The notes beneath the pieces were generated by a model. The model was not told the DNA's origin and made no database searches. It saw only the letters and a program-made list of their open reading frames with translations. A stretch of 64,000 bases of DNA from JACDAL01 sp963849115 (lineage in GTDB: Bacteria > Actinomycetota > CADDZG01 > WHSQ01): the NCBI GenBank assembly GCA_963849115.1, contig CAWKGK010000003.1:1-64000 (forward strand). The letters are read 5' to 3'. The translations under genes and the position numbers were made by a program. Shown here piece after piece: positions 8,627-16,235 of this stretch. Position 1 is the stretch's first letter, and each line of letters begins with the position of its first letter.

Positions 8627-10051
8627 TTAGATGTCGTAGTAGAGGTAGAACTCCCAAGGGTGGGGGCGCAGTCTCAGCTCGTCGACCTCGTGCACCCTCT
8701 TGTAGTCAATCCAATGGGAGATGACGTCGTCGGTGAACACTCCCCCTTCGAGAAGGAAGTCGCGGTCGTCCTCGAGCGCGTCGAGCGCCTGCTCCAATGA
8801 ACCCGGTACCTGAGGCACCTCCAACAGCTCCTCGGGAGGAAGCTCGTAGAGGTCCTTGTCGACGGGGTCGACCGGCTCGGTCTTGTTGCGAACCCCGTCG
8901 AGACCTGCCATCAGCAGCGCGGAAAAGGCGAGGAAGGGGTTGCAGGACGCGTCGGGGCAACGGAACTCGATGCGCTTTGACTTGGGAGATTTCGAGTAGA
9001 GCGGTATTCGAACCGCGGCCGATCTGTTCCGCTGGGAGTAGACGAGGTTGACCGGCGCTTCGTAACCCGGGACGAGTCGCTTGTAGGAGTTCGTTGTCGG
9101 GGCGCACAAGGCCAGCAACGCTGGTGCGTGCGCCAAGAGCCCTCCGATGTAGTGGCGGGCGGTGTCGGAAAGCTGTGCATAGCCGAGCTCGTCCCAGAAG
9201 AGAGGTTCATCGTCCCGCCACAGCGACTGATGCACGTGCATTCCCGAGCCGTTGTCCTGGAAGATGGGCTTAGGCATGAAGGTCGCGGTCTTGCCGTTGA
9301 TCCTAGCGGTGTTCTTGACCACGTACTTGTAGAGCATGAGCCTGTCGGCCATAGTCAACAGCGGGGCGAAGCCCATGTCTATCTCCGCCTGGCCGGCGGT
9401 ACCGACCTCGTGGTGATGGACCTCGACCGGTATGCCGAGCTCGCGCATTGTCAGGACCATCTCCGAGCGGAGATCCTGATAGTGGTCCATCGGAGGGACG
9501 GGGAAATAGCCTTCTTTGTAGCGAGGCTTGTAACCGAGGTTCTTGCCGTCCTCTTTCGCCCCCGAGTTCCACACACCCTCGACCGCGTCGATGTGATAGA
9601 AGCCCTGGTGCTGGTTTTGGTCGAAGCGGATCGAGTCGAAGATATAGAACTCGGCTTCGGGTCCGAAATAGGCGGTGTCTGCCACCCCGGTCCCCTTCAG
9701 ATACTCCTCTGCCTTCTTGGCGACATAGCGTGGGTCGCGCGAGTAGAACTCTCCGGTGAGAGGGTCCTTGACGAATGCATGCACGATCATGGTCGGGTAC
9801 TTGGCAAACGGGTCCATAACCGCAGTGTCGGGGTCCGGCACAAGAATCATGTCCGATTCCTGTATCTCCTGGAAACCGCGGATGGAGGATCCGTCGAAAC
9901 CAAACCCCTCCTCGAAGACCTCCTCCCCGACCTCGTCGAAGGGAACCGTGAAATGCTGCATCAGGCCGGGCAGGTCGGAGAAGCGGATATCGAAGAATGA
10001 TGCATCGTGTTTCTTGCCGAGTCTCAGTACATCGGATGCGCTGGCTGCCAT
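8627..10051 (-). CDS. glnA1: Glutamine synthetase type I (GlnA1)
   Basis: This 474-residue enzyme is the main ammonia-assimilating glutamine synthetase and would act as a dodecamer in the cytoplasm. Family signatures include FDGSSIRGFQ, GPEAEFYIF, GSGMHVHQSLW and NRSAAVRIPLY. The adenylylation tyrosine is present at 402 (DLYELPPEE), as needed for control by GlnE. I chose the start at 10051 because a strong AGGAGGGG lies just upstream and the length then matches actinobacterial GlnA1; an in-frame extension of 22 residues upstream looks non-coding. A four-part GlnR box precedes its -10 element. Confidence 0.97.
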   Translation of the reverse strand: MAASASDVLRLGKKHDASFFDIRFSDLPGLMQHFTVPFDEVGEEVFEEGFGFDGSSIRGFQEIQESDMILVPDPDTAVMDPFAKYPTMIVHAFVKDPLTGEFYSRDPRYVAKKAEEYLKGTGVADTAYFGPEAEFYIFDSIRFDQNQHQGFYHIDAVEGVWNSGAKEDGKNLGYKPRYKEGYFPVPPMDHYQDLRSEMVLTMRELGIPVEVHHHEVGTAGQAEIDMGFAPLLTMADRLMLYKYVVKNTARINGKTATFMPKPIFQDNGSGMHVHQSLWRDDEPLFWDELGYAQLSDTARHYIGGLLAHAPALLALCAPTTNSYKRLVPGYEAPVNLVYSQRNRSAAVRIPLYSKSPKSKRIEFRCPDASCNPFLAFSALLMAGLDGVRNKTEPVDPVDKDLYELPPEELLEVPQVPGSLEQALDALEDDRDFLLEGGVFTDDVISHWIDYKRVHEVDELRLRPHPWEFYLYYDI

Positions 10052-10094
10052 TGGCCCCTCCTCAGTGTGACGCACTCGCTGAAGACAATGACTC

Positions 10095-10100
10095 ACCCTA
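10095..10100 (-). promoter_or_regulatory. -10 box of glnA1
   Basis: On the minus strand TAGGGT lies 43 bases before the glnA1 ATG, leaving a leader that contains the AGGAGGGG ribosome site. It is 10 bases downstream of the GlnR box, a position suited to activation. Confidence 0.5.
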
Positions 10101-10110
10101 GAGGATCGTG

Positions 10111-10148
10111 GTTGCAAGGTCGTTTCGCCTTTGTTACACCCGCGTTAC
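10111..10148 (-). promoter_or_regulatory. GlnR box upstream of glnA1
   Basis: Read on the minus strand there are four five-base blocks, each separated by exactly six bases: GTAAC, GTAAC, GAAAC and GCAAC. This is the arrangement gTnAC-n6-GaAAC repeated twice that is known for GlnR, with small deviations in blocks two and four. It lies where an activator would replace the -35 element. A glnR gene is present at the start of the window. Confidence 0.8.
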
Positions 10149-10186
10149 AGGGCTCCAGGTGGCCTCAAGCGACGGCCGGTGGTGGA

Positions 10187-10816
10187 CTAGTGAACGAGGC
10201 CTCTTCTGAAGCCCTCTGCAACCGCTTCGGTCCGGTCCTTGACGCCGAGCTTGCGGAATACCTGCTTCAGGTAAGATTTAACTGTCTCTTCCGATACGTG
10301 AATCCGTTCTGCGACTCCCTTGGTGGAATGTCCGTGGGTAAGCTCCTGTAGTACTTCCAACTCTCGGTCGGAGAGCACATTTGGGTCTCGGTTGCTGATC
10401 CGGCCGAAGATGCCATCGGTGACGTTGGGATCGAGTACCGAACGTCCGTTTGCCACCTCGTAAATCGCCTGCAGGACGAATTCACGCGTCGATGACTTGG
10501 AGATGTAGGCGTCGGCGCCGGCCTTCACGGCTTCTGCGACGGTGCCGGGGTCGGTGAACATCGTGATGATCACGACCCTCGTCTTGGGCGAGTGTTCTTT
10601 GATCTGCCTGGTGGCTTCGATTCCATTGATGCTGCCATCCCCCAGCGACACATCCATCAACACGATGTCGATGCCTTCCTGCTTCACTCTTTCCACTGCC
10701 AAGGCGCCGTCTGCGACGACCTCGGCGAGCTCGAGATCATCGGAGATGGACAGCATCGCCTGAAGCCCTTGTGAAACGAGCCGATGATCGTCGGCTATCA
10801 GAATGCGCGTGCCCAT
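10187..10816 (-). CDS. NarL/FixJ-family response regulator
   Basis: This 209-residue regulator has a receiver domain (about 3-120; paired acidic residues in LIADDH, phospho-acceptor Asp55 in VLMDVSLGDG) and a C-terminal LuxR-type helix-turn-helix (LSDRELEVLQELTHG, HVSEETVKSYLKQVFRKLGV). The start at 10816 has AGAGG just upstream; an earlier in-frame ATG at 10885 would overlap the kinase. It lies 22 bases after the kinase gene and is certainly its partner. The target genes and the signal are unknown; glnA1 follows downstream but has its own promoter. Confidence 0.9.
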   Translation of the reverse strand: MGTRILIADDHRLVSQGLQAMLSISDDLELAEVVADGALAVERVKQEGIDIVLMDVSLGDGSINGIEATRQIKEHSPKTRVVIITMFTDPGTVAEAVKAGADAYISKSSTREFVLQAIYEVANGRSVLDPNVTDGIFGRISNRDPNVLSDRELEVLQELTHGHSTKGVAERIHVSEETVKSYLKQVFRKLGVKDRTEAVAEGFRRGLVH

Positions 10817-10838
10817 AGCCTCTTCTTTCGCCCGGTCA

Positions 10839-11753
10839 TTATCGGCTGACTCCGCCAGGGAGGATAGCTTCCACGCGCGTCCCACGGCCCATGTCGCTGT
10901 GAAAAGAGACGTGTCCTCCTACGCGTGCGGCGCGCTCCTTCATCAAGCGCACCCCGACATGATCAATTCCTGGGTCGGCCTCCGGGTTGAAGCCCGGACC
11001 GTCGTCTTCCACCACGATATGGACCTGGCCGTCTTCGTGATCGCTCATCTTCACGATAACCGGGGCGCCGCCTCCGTGCTTCATGGCGTTCACCACGCCC
11101 TCTTGAAGGATTTGGAAGGCTGCGAGGGCTACGGGGATGGGGGGCTCGTTGGCAATTTTCCCCTCTAGATGGATCTCGCTGCCCCACAAGGTGGACATCT
11201 GATCGGCGAACTTTTCGATCGTTGTCATCAGGCCGCCCTCCTCCACGGAGGAGCGGCGGAGATCGACCAAGGAATCTCGCAGGCTCTTGATGGCTTCATT
11301 GAGCGCATCTCGAGCGGATTGGACCGCCGCGGCGGCAGAATCCGTTCGCCCGGAAGCGAGAAACTCAGCCGCGTTGCCCGAGCTGTAGCTGGCTGCGGCC
11401 AGCATTTGCAGACTGCTGTCGTGGATGTCCGCCGCGATGCGCTTTCGTTCGTTCTCTCGCTCTTGAAACACCTTCTCGGTGGCTTGCAGGAGCTCATGCT
11501 GTTGCTTTCGGACCCGTTCCGACAACTCCTGTTGTGTGCGGGCGCCAATGAGGCTGATGCGGGCAAAGATGGTGGGTATGAGGATGGCGGCCGCCGCGAA
11601 AGCTCCGAGCTGCTTATAGGCGAGCGCGGTGACTACTCCAAGGGCCGACAGCACCACATAGGACATCAGGAAGCCGGCAACCGGGTTCGGCAGCATGCGC
11701 TGGAGTGCTTGATGAAAGCGAACTTCGCCGTCGAAATGAATTGCAAGAGACAC
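10839..11753 (-). CDS. Sensor histidine kinase, C-terminal part (frameshift from 12280)
   Basis: This part holds a membrane-proximal segment, a coiled linker (about 75-105), a dimerisation/phosphotransfer helix with the phospho-acceptor His (IAADIHDSSLQML, His111) and an ATPase domain (NAMKHGGG, EDDGPGFNP, GVRLMKERAARVGG). It is a NarL-type HisKA_3 kinase. The reading frame stays open upstream of the GTG at 11753 and encodes a typical membrane helix rich in Val and Ala. That helix continues the membrane domain encoded in another frame at 11807-12280. One extra base in the A4 run at 11815-11818 would join them into a kinase of about 475 residues. It may be a real break or a sequencing error. 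Confidence 0.82.
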   Translation of the reverse strand: MSLAIHFDGEVRFHQALQRMLPNPVAGFLMSYVVLSALGVVTALAYKQLGAFAAAAILIPTIFARISLIGARTQQELSERVRKQQHELLQATEKVFQERENERKRIAADIHDSSLQMLAAASYSSGNAAEFLASGRTDSAAAAVQSARDALNEAIKSLRDSLVDLRRSSVEEGGLMTTIEKFADQMSTLWGSEIHLEGKIANEPPIPVALAAFQILQEGVVNAMKHGGGAPVIVKMSDHEDGQVHIVVEDDGPGFNPEADPGIDHVGVRLMKERAARVGGHVSFHSDMGRGTRVEAILPGGVSR

Positions 11754-11806
11754 CAGCGAGAGATTTACGAGGACGTGAGTGGCGGCTGCGGCCGCGACGA
11801 CGACAA

Positions 11807-12280
11807 CTATGAGGAAAACCGGGACATCTGTGAACAGCTATCGTTGGCGTCGGGAGAGCGATATGGGGACAGCAGAGCCGATGTCGCACCAACAGCCAGC
11901 ATGAGCTGGGCTCTATTGAAGGCAGCGCGCGACAGAGGAATCTCACGCCTGAACTCCCGCAGGTCGATTGCTCCGAGCCCGGCGATCGTCATGGCGATCC
12001 AGGGCTGAAAGAGCAAGGCGATGGCCAAGAGAATGGGTATGCCGAGCATGACCTCGGCGTTGTAGCCGAGCGAGACCGGCAGGAGATCCACGGCCATCAG
12101 CAGGATGATCCAGAACAGCAAGGCCCCGAGCGAGATGGGAGCCGGGTCCGACGCCAGCTGGCTTGCCAGGATGGCGGCCGTCGCGCAAACCACCACCCAG
12201 CAGTAGACCCGTGTGCTTTGACGCATCATTTTCCGTGATCTCCTGAGATTCGGCTCCTGCGCGATGGGAGGAGGGGTCAT
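11807..12280 (-). CDS. Sensor histidine kinase, N-terminal membrane part
   Basis: This 157-residue frame encodes about four hydrophobic helices followed by a segment (REFRREIPLSRAAFNRAQL) typical of the membrane sensor domain of actinobacterial kinases and HD-GYP proteins. It starts with ATG behind GGAGGAGGGG. The last residues, SCSQMSR onward, leave the family pattern, and the frame stops where the downstream kinase frame is already open. I read it as the first part of the kinase that continues at 10839-11753. Confidence 0.7.
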   Translation of the reverse strand: MTPPPIAQEPNLRRSRKMMRQSTRVYCWVVVCATAAILASQLASDPAPISLGALLFWIILLMAVDLLPVSLGYNAEVMLGIPILLAIALLFQPWIAMTIAGLGAIDLREFRREIPLSRAAFNRAQLMLAVGATSALLSPYRSPDANDSCSQMSRFSS

Positions 12281-12321
12281 TAGGCCCCTCCTCCATCACT
12301 TGGTCACAGTTGCCGACACCT

Positions 12322-12399
12322 CTACCAGCGCCATTGAGCGCCGGCGGTGTAAAAGAGCGCCGTGAGGGCACTCGCAAGAGCGACAAGCCTGAACTTCAC
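12322..12399 (-). CDS. Possible 25-residue membrane peptide
   Basis: A GTG start with GGAGGT four bases upstream opens a frame of 25 residues: a basic start (KFR), a hydrophobic stretch of about 15 residues (LVALASALTALFYTA) and an aromatic end (QWRW). It lies 41 bases before the membrane kinase gene on the same strand. I recognise no family. The good ribosome site and the hydrophobic composition are the only support, so it could be chance. Confidence 0.35.
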   Translation of the reverse strand: MKFRLVALASALTALFYTAGAQWRW

Positions 12400-12692
12400 G
12401 CGGACCTCCCTCCCGTGGGGTCGAAGGAATGAGGTGAAAATCCGGCCCGCAGGCCGCCGCTTCGCTCTTACGACGTTGTGTTCTCTTTCGCTCCTTCTCC
12501 GCTGTCCGATCCGCTGATCCGGGGTAACCCCCAGGGAGGGAAACTCTACCTCGCCCCCGAGCGTGGGCGCAATGCCCGACCGTCCTAACCCGAGCCACCC
12601 CCCAAGCGGGTGAATTAATAGCCCCATTTGGGGGAGGCGGAGAGTCCCTCCTCTCCCCTTTACTGGTCAGAGACCGGGGACAACGTCAAAGG
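12400..12692. other. Divergent intergenic region, kinase operon / HD-GYP gene
   Basis: About 290 bases. It must hold the promoters of the minus-strand kinase operon and the plus-strand HD-GYP gene, but I cannot place them with confidence. A small CCCC-ATTT-GGGG hairpin lies near 12630. No c-di-GMP riboswitch pattern was recognised. Confidence 0.4.
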
Positions 12693-13733
12693 ATGGGAAT
12701 GGGAGATCAGAACCGCGGCGTATTGATTGCGGAGCCTCTGGGGGGCCGTCATGACTCCCTGGCGTGGGTGCTGCCTGGAGGCGGCTCCGAAGTGGTGGCT
12801 GCGTACGGCGCGGCGGAGGCGGTAGCGGTGGGCCGCTCTCTGAAGCCCGAACTTGCCCTCGTGGACCTCTCGCTGAGCCCCGACTGCTCGCTGATAGCGG
12901 ATCTGCTCGTCGCTTGTCCCGAGACCAAGATAGTTGCGGTGTTCGACTCTCTGGATGGTTTCCCCAGCGGACTGAGAGAGGCGATGACGTTGGGCGCCGT
13001 GGCAGTAGTGGAAAGGACGGCGCTCGCCACCGACCTCGTCTCGATCCTCTCCGGCACCCAGCCCTTCTCGTTCGGCCACAGGGACGATGTCGCCGTGCAA
13101 AGCGAGCGTCACATCGATCTCAGTAGCCAGCACGAGCATCAGCGCCGCTCCACCAGCCGAGCCCTGTGCGCAGCTCTCGAGGCGCGCGATTACGGGACCG
13201 GGCAACACCTGCACCGCGCCACCCGCCTGGCGACCTCCTGCATGCGCCTGATCGACGCACCTCTGGCACTCTCGGACGAGGTGGTACGCGGCTTCATGCT
13301 TCACGACGTCGGCAAGATTGGGGTGCCCGACTACATCCTGCTCAAGCCGGGGCCGCTCGATTACTGGGAGTTCGAGGTGATGAGAGCCCATCCCGAGCTG
13401 GGCCTCAAAATCGCCGAGCCAGGGGGATTTTCCCAGGAGACTCTCGACGTCATACTGAATCACCACGAGCGCTGGGACGGCTTCGGATACCCGCGGGGGG
13501 TCGGGGGGGACGAGATTCCGCTCGCGGCGCGCGTCTTCTCCGTCGCCGACGCTTTCGACGCCATGACCTCGGATCGGCCCTACCGCTCGGCCATGAGCCC
13601 TCGCGACGCGCTCCACATCATTCGCTCGGGCTCGGGCTTCGCCTTCGACCCCGACGTCGTCGACACCTTCCTCGACCTGGACCCTCTCGGATCCGCCGGC
13701 CGGAGTCCCGAAAACAAACATCTCGTCGGCTGA
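12693..13733 (+). CDS. HD-GYP c-di-GMP phosphodiesterase with degenerate receiver
   Basis: This 346-residue protein is predicted to hydrolyse c-di-GMP. Residues 8-120 look like a receiver fold, but its phosphorylation site is uncertain (VDLSLSPD near 57-64). The HD-GYP domain (about 150-335) keeps the metal ligands His204-Asp205 (HDVGKIGVPD), the HHERWDG motif (257-263) and GYP at 265-267. It would oppose the diguanylate cyclase at 7681-8592. The start could also be the ATG two codons later; neither has a strong ribosome site. Confidence 0.9.
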   Translation: MGMGDQNRGVLIAEPLGGRHDSLAWVLPGGGSEVVAAYGAAEAVAVGRSLKPELALVDLSLSPDCSLIADLLVACPETKIVAVFDSLDGFPSGLREAMTLGAVAVVERTALATDLVSILSGTQPFSFGHRDDVAVQSERHIDLSSQHEHQRRSTSRALCAALEARDYGTGQHLHRATRLATSCMRLIDAPLALSDEVVRGFMLHDVGKIGVPDYILLKPGPLDYWEFEVMRAHPELGLKIAEPGGFSQETLDVILNHHERWDGFGYPRGVGGDEIPLAARVFSVADAFDAMTSDRPYRSAMSPRDALHIIRSGSGFAFDPDVVDTFLDLDPLGSAGRSPENKHLVG

Positions 13734-13879
13734 GTCATTTCAGGGCCTCGCCCTACTCCGAGAGGAGCGCTCTGCCTTCACGCCTCGGCGGTGCGCACTT
13801 TGCGGGTTGACGGTCACGGCCTCGACCTGCCACCCTTTCCCAGGAAGATCTCCTTCTCTGAGGCCGAGGTAATGCATAA

Positions 13880-14563
13880 GTGGCAGATCGCCGTCTCGAG
13901 CAGCTTCAAGTCGAGCTGCGACGAATACCGGGAGTGCGCAGCGCTCGGGTCGTAGGAGACGAGCTGCCCACCGAGATCCATATCATCGCCTCTCCCGAGC
14001 GCACCGCCAAGCAGCTGGTGCGAGATGTGCAGTCCCTCGCTGCGGCCGGCTTCGAGATGCCGATCGACCACCGCATCGTTTCGATCGTCCAGTTGCGAGA
14101 GGTCACTTCCGAGCCGTCCGAGCAGGAACCCCCGCCGCTCCCCGTTGGTGAGGCACGAGTTGGTGAGAACCGAGTGGGGGGGCGGCCGATTCTGGAGCGG
14201 GTGGTCCAAGCCGACAAGGGCGATCAAGGATGGGTGAAGGTAGCCCTGCAGTGGCCTGACGGAACCGTCACCGAGGGCGTGGGCGAGTCTGGGACGTCTC
14301 GTAACGCGCGGGCCCGGGGAGCGGTCGCCGCCCTGCTCCACGCCCTGGGTCCCGTGCTCGACGCCAGGGGCGCTCGGCTCGATGTCGAGCATGTCGCCTG
14401 TCAGCGGGTCGGGGCGGCAGATACCGTGATGGTGCGGGCGACGTATTACCGCTCGGGAGCCTCGGCGCCGCTGGTGGGAATCGCATTGGTCCACGACGAC
14501 GCTGCGGGGGCCGCGGTCCGTGCGCTGCTGCACGCCCTCAATCGCCGGCTGCACGGGTCCTGA
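13880..14563 (+). CDS. Conserved hypothetical protein, two-part
   Basis: This 227-residue protein starts with GTG nine bases after GAGGT. The N-terminal part (about 1-75: LRRIPGVRSARVVG, TEIHIIASPERTAKQLVRDV, IDHRIVSIVQL) is a small alpha/beta unit that I have seen in hypothetical actinobacterial proteins. An acidic, proline-rich linker follows, then a second alpha/beta domain (about 105-227) with GTSRNARARGAVAALLHAL. No catalytic motif or signal peptide is visible. The function is unknown. It ends before a bidirectional terminator. Confidence 0.7.
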   Translation: MADRRLEQLQVELRRIPGVRSARVVGDELPTEIHIIASPERTAKQLVRDVQSLAAAGFEMPIDHRIVSIVQLREVTSEPSEQEPPPLPVGEARVGENRVGGRPILERVVQADKGDQGWVKVALQWPDGTVTEGVGESGTSRNARARGAVAALLHALGPVLDARGARLDVEHVACQRVGAADTVMVRATYYRSGASAPLVGIALVHDDAAGAAVRALLHALNRRLHGS

Positions 14564-14621
14564 CGGACCTGAGGGCCGGGCCGGGGGGCCGGCCATCAAC
14601 CTGAGCTGGACACTTTGTGCC

Positions 14622-14646
14622 AAAAACGACCGTATAGGTCGTTTTT
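14622..14646. terminator. Bidirectional intrinsic terminator
   Basis: AAAAACGACC, a five-base loop and GGTCGTTTTT form a perfect 10-base-pair hairpin that reads the same from both sides. It lies between two convergent genes and should end transcription of both. Confidence 0.9.
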
Positions 14647-14710
14647 CGGCCAAACCTGATGCTCGGGCTGGGGGCAACCAGTTGCCTGATAAGCGTGTGC
14701 CGGTGTCGGC

Positions 14711-15238
14711 TTAATCACCTGGGGCGTCGGCCAGCATGCGGTGGTAGACGAGCACGACTATGCCCCCCACGAGCAGCAGGTCTCCCAGGCTCAGGACCTC
14801 GCCCAAGCGTGGCAGGGGGATGATGTCGCCAAGCCACGGGAGCAGCGTGGAGGGACTCATGAGCTCGTGCTCGAAGCTGGATTGGGTGGGCGTGCTCGTC
14901 ACTCCGGCGAGGTCGGCGGCGGCGGCCGAAACGGGCATGGCCCGGTTGGCTCCGATGACTACGACGTTCAGCAGCAGACCGGCGGCCATCAGACTGATGC
15001 CGGGTAGGGCCCGGTTGAGAACCAGGAAGCCGATGAGAAGGAGATTCGCGGCCAGGATCACCCCGAGGGCGGCAGTATCCGACAGCTCGAGCCACAGCGG
15101 GGGCGCGATCTGGAGGACCAGCGCAGCCCACAGAAGTGGCAGCCAGGCCAGCCGGGTGGCGGCCAGTGATTCGAGCGAGCCGCCGCGCACCCTCCCGGCG
15201 AAGGCGGCGGCCGCTCCCGCGACCAGAAGGGTCAGCAC
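14711..15238 (-). CDS. DUF5317-like membrane protein
   Basis: This 175-residue protein has about four or five membrane helices. It resembles the DUF5317 family through its N-terminal GG-LESLA pattern, the helix starting LPLLWAALVLQIAP, the LNRALPGISLMAAG block, ANRAMPV, and the C-terminal LPWLGDIIPLPRLGEVLS. The GTG at 15238 gives the family's usual start; longer in-frame extensions upstream are arginine-rich and look non-coding. The function of the family is unknown. It is divergent from mrp. Confidence 0.68.
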   Translation of the reverse strand: MLTLLVAGAAAAFAGRVRGGSLESLAATRLAWLPLLWAALVLQIAPPLWLELSDTAALGVILAANLLLIGFLVLNRALPGISLMAAGLLLNVVVIGANRAMPVSAAAADLAGVTSTPTQSSFEHELMSPSTLLPWLGDIIPLPRLGEVLSLGDLLLVGGIVVLVYHRMLADAPGD

Positions 15239-15387
15239 GCGGCCCCCGGACCGCGGAGTGATATCACCGTGTGCGCGCCGAGGTGCGCATCCGGCAACAA
15301 GACGCGCGTTGAGCGCGATCGAGGACGTCGCGCAAGCCGAGAGCGGGAGACATCGGCGGCCCAGAATAAGGCGGTCGGCCCGTCGCT

Positions 15388-15393
15388 TAACCT
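15388..15393 (+). promoter_or_regulatory. -10 box of mrp, leaderless arrangement
   Basis: TAACCT lies 7 bases before the mrp ATG, and no Shine-Dalgarno sequence separates them. Confidence 0.45.
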
Positions 15394-15400
15394 GGGGAGC

Positions 15401-16231
15401 ATGCCCCCGAGACCTCCGATCGCTCCGGTAAATCCCGGGTGGCCGACGCAGGTGATTGCGATCGGCTCCGGCAAAGGCGGTGTCGGCAAATCGACTACGA
15501 CGGTGAACGTCGCCGCCGCCCTCGTCCGGCAGGGCCATTCGGTGGGTCTCCTCGACGCCGACGTCTGGGGCTTCTCGATTCCTCGCATGCTAGGGCTGAG
15601 TGGACAGCCCAAGGCCGTCGGTGGCCTGATCCAGCCCCCCGAGGCTTTCGGGGTGAAGGTGATCTCGATCGGGCTGTTCGCAAACGAGGACAACCCGGTG
15701 GTGTGGCGCGGCCCCATGCTCCACAAGGCCCTCCAGCAGTTTCTCGAGGATGTCGCGTGGGACGACCCCGACTATCTGCTCGTCGATTTGCCGCCCGGCA
15801 CGGGAGATATCTCGATCTCGATTGCCCAGTTCCTGCCCGGCGCCTCGATGATCGTGGTAACGACCCCTCAGGCGGCCGCCGAGAAGGTGGCCCAGCGGGC
15901 AGGATTCATGGCGGCGAAGAGCGGCCTGGCAGTGGCGGGGGTAATCGAGAACATGTCCTATTTCAGGGGCGACGACGGCAAGCGCTATCCGATCTTCGGG
16001 GAGGGCGGAGGCCGGAGCCTCGCGGATCGCCTTGGCGTGCCCCTACTGGCGGAGATTCCACTCGAACCGAGGCTCCGGGAGCTCGCCGACAAGGGCTTGG
16101 CCGTAGTCGTCTCGGAGCCGGGCTCTGAGTCCGCCCAAGCTCTGGAGCAGGCCGCCAAGGAGCTGGTCAACCTTCTTCCGCCCCGGCCCCGGCCGGTCCC
16201 GCGTATCTCGTTGCCGCTGACTGAAGGCTGA
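15401..16231 (+). CDS. mrp: Mrp/NBP35-family P-loop ATPase (Fe-S carrier)
   Basis: This 276-residue ATPase belongs to the ApbC/Mrp family, which carries or inserts iron-sulfur clusters. The deviant Walker A GSGKGGVGKST is at 22-32, and the family blocks DADVWGFSIPRMLG, VDLPPGTGD and GVIENMSYF are present. The Cys-X-X-Cys that normally follows GVIENMSYF and bridges a cluster is missing (RGDDGKRYPIFGEGGG), as I recall for the mycobacterial Mrp. The usual N-terminal MIP18 domain is also absent. The leaderless start at 15401 is chosen over an upstream ATG at 15269 whose extension is arginine-rich. Confidence 0.9.
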   Translation: MPPRPPIAPVNPGWPTQVIAIGSGKGGVGKSTTTVNVAAALVRQGHSVGLLDADVWGFSIPRMLGLSGQPKAVGGLIQPPEAFGVKVISIGLFANEDNPVVWRGPMLHKALQQFLEDVAWDDPDYLLVDLPPGTGDISISIAQFLPGASMIVVTTPQAAAEKVAQRAGFMAAKSGLAVAGVIENMSYFRGDDGKRYPIFGEGGGRSLADRLGVPLLAEIPLEPRLRELADKGLAVVVSEPGSESAQALEQAAKELVNLLPPRPRPVPRISLPLTEG

Positions 16232-16235
16232 GCCG

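Noticed and set aside
8627..10051. Long plus-strand open frame antisense to glnA1 (about 290 residues)
   Set aside because: It lies entirely within a certain gene, shows no family motif, and is explained by the high G+C content.
12660..13721. Open frame of about 350 codons antisense to the HD-GYP gene
   Set aside because: The HD-GYP frame has intact catalytic motifs; the antisense frame is low-complexity, His/Arg/Gly-rich and starts inside the promoter region.
13814..14677. Minus-strand frame opposite the hypothetical gene at 13880
   Set aside because: The plus-strand frame has a ribosome site and a plausible alpha/beta pattern; the minus frame crosses the bidirectional terminator.
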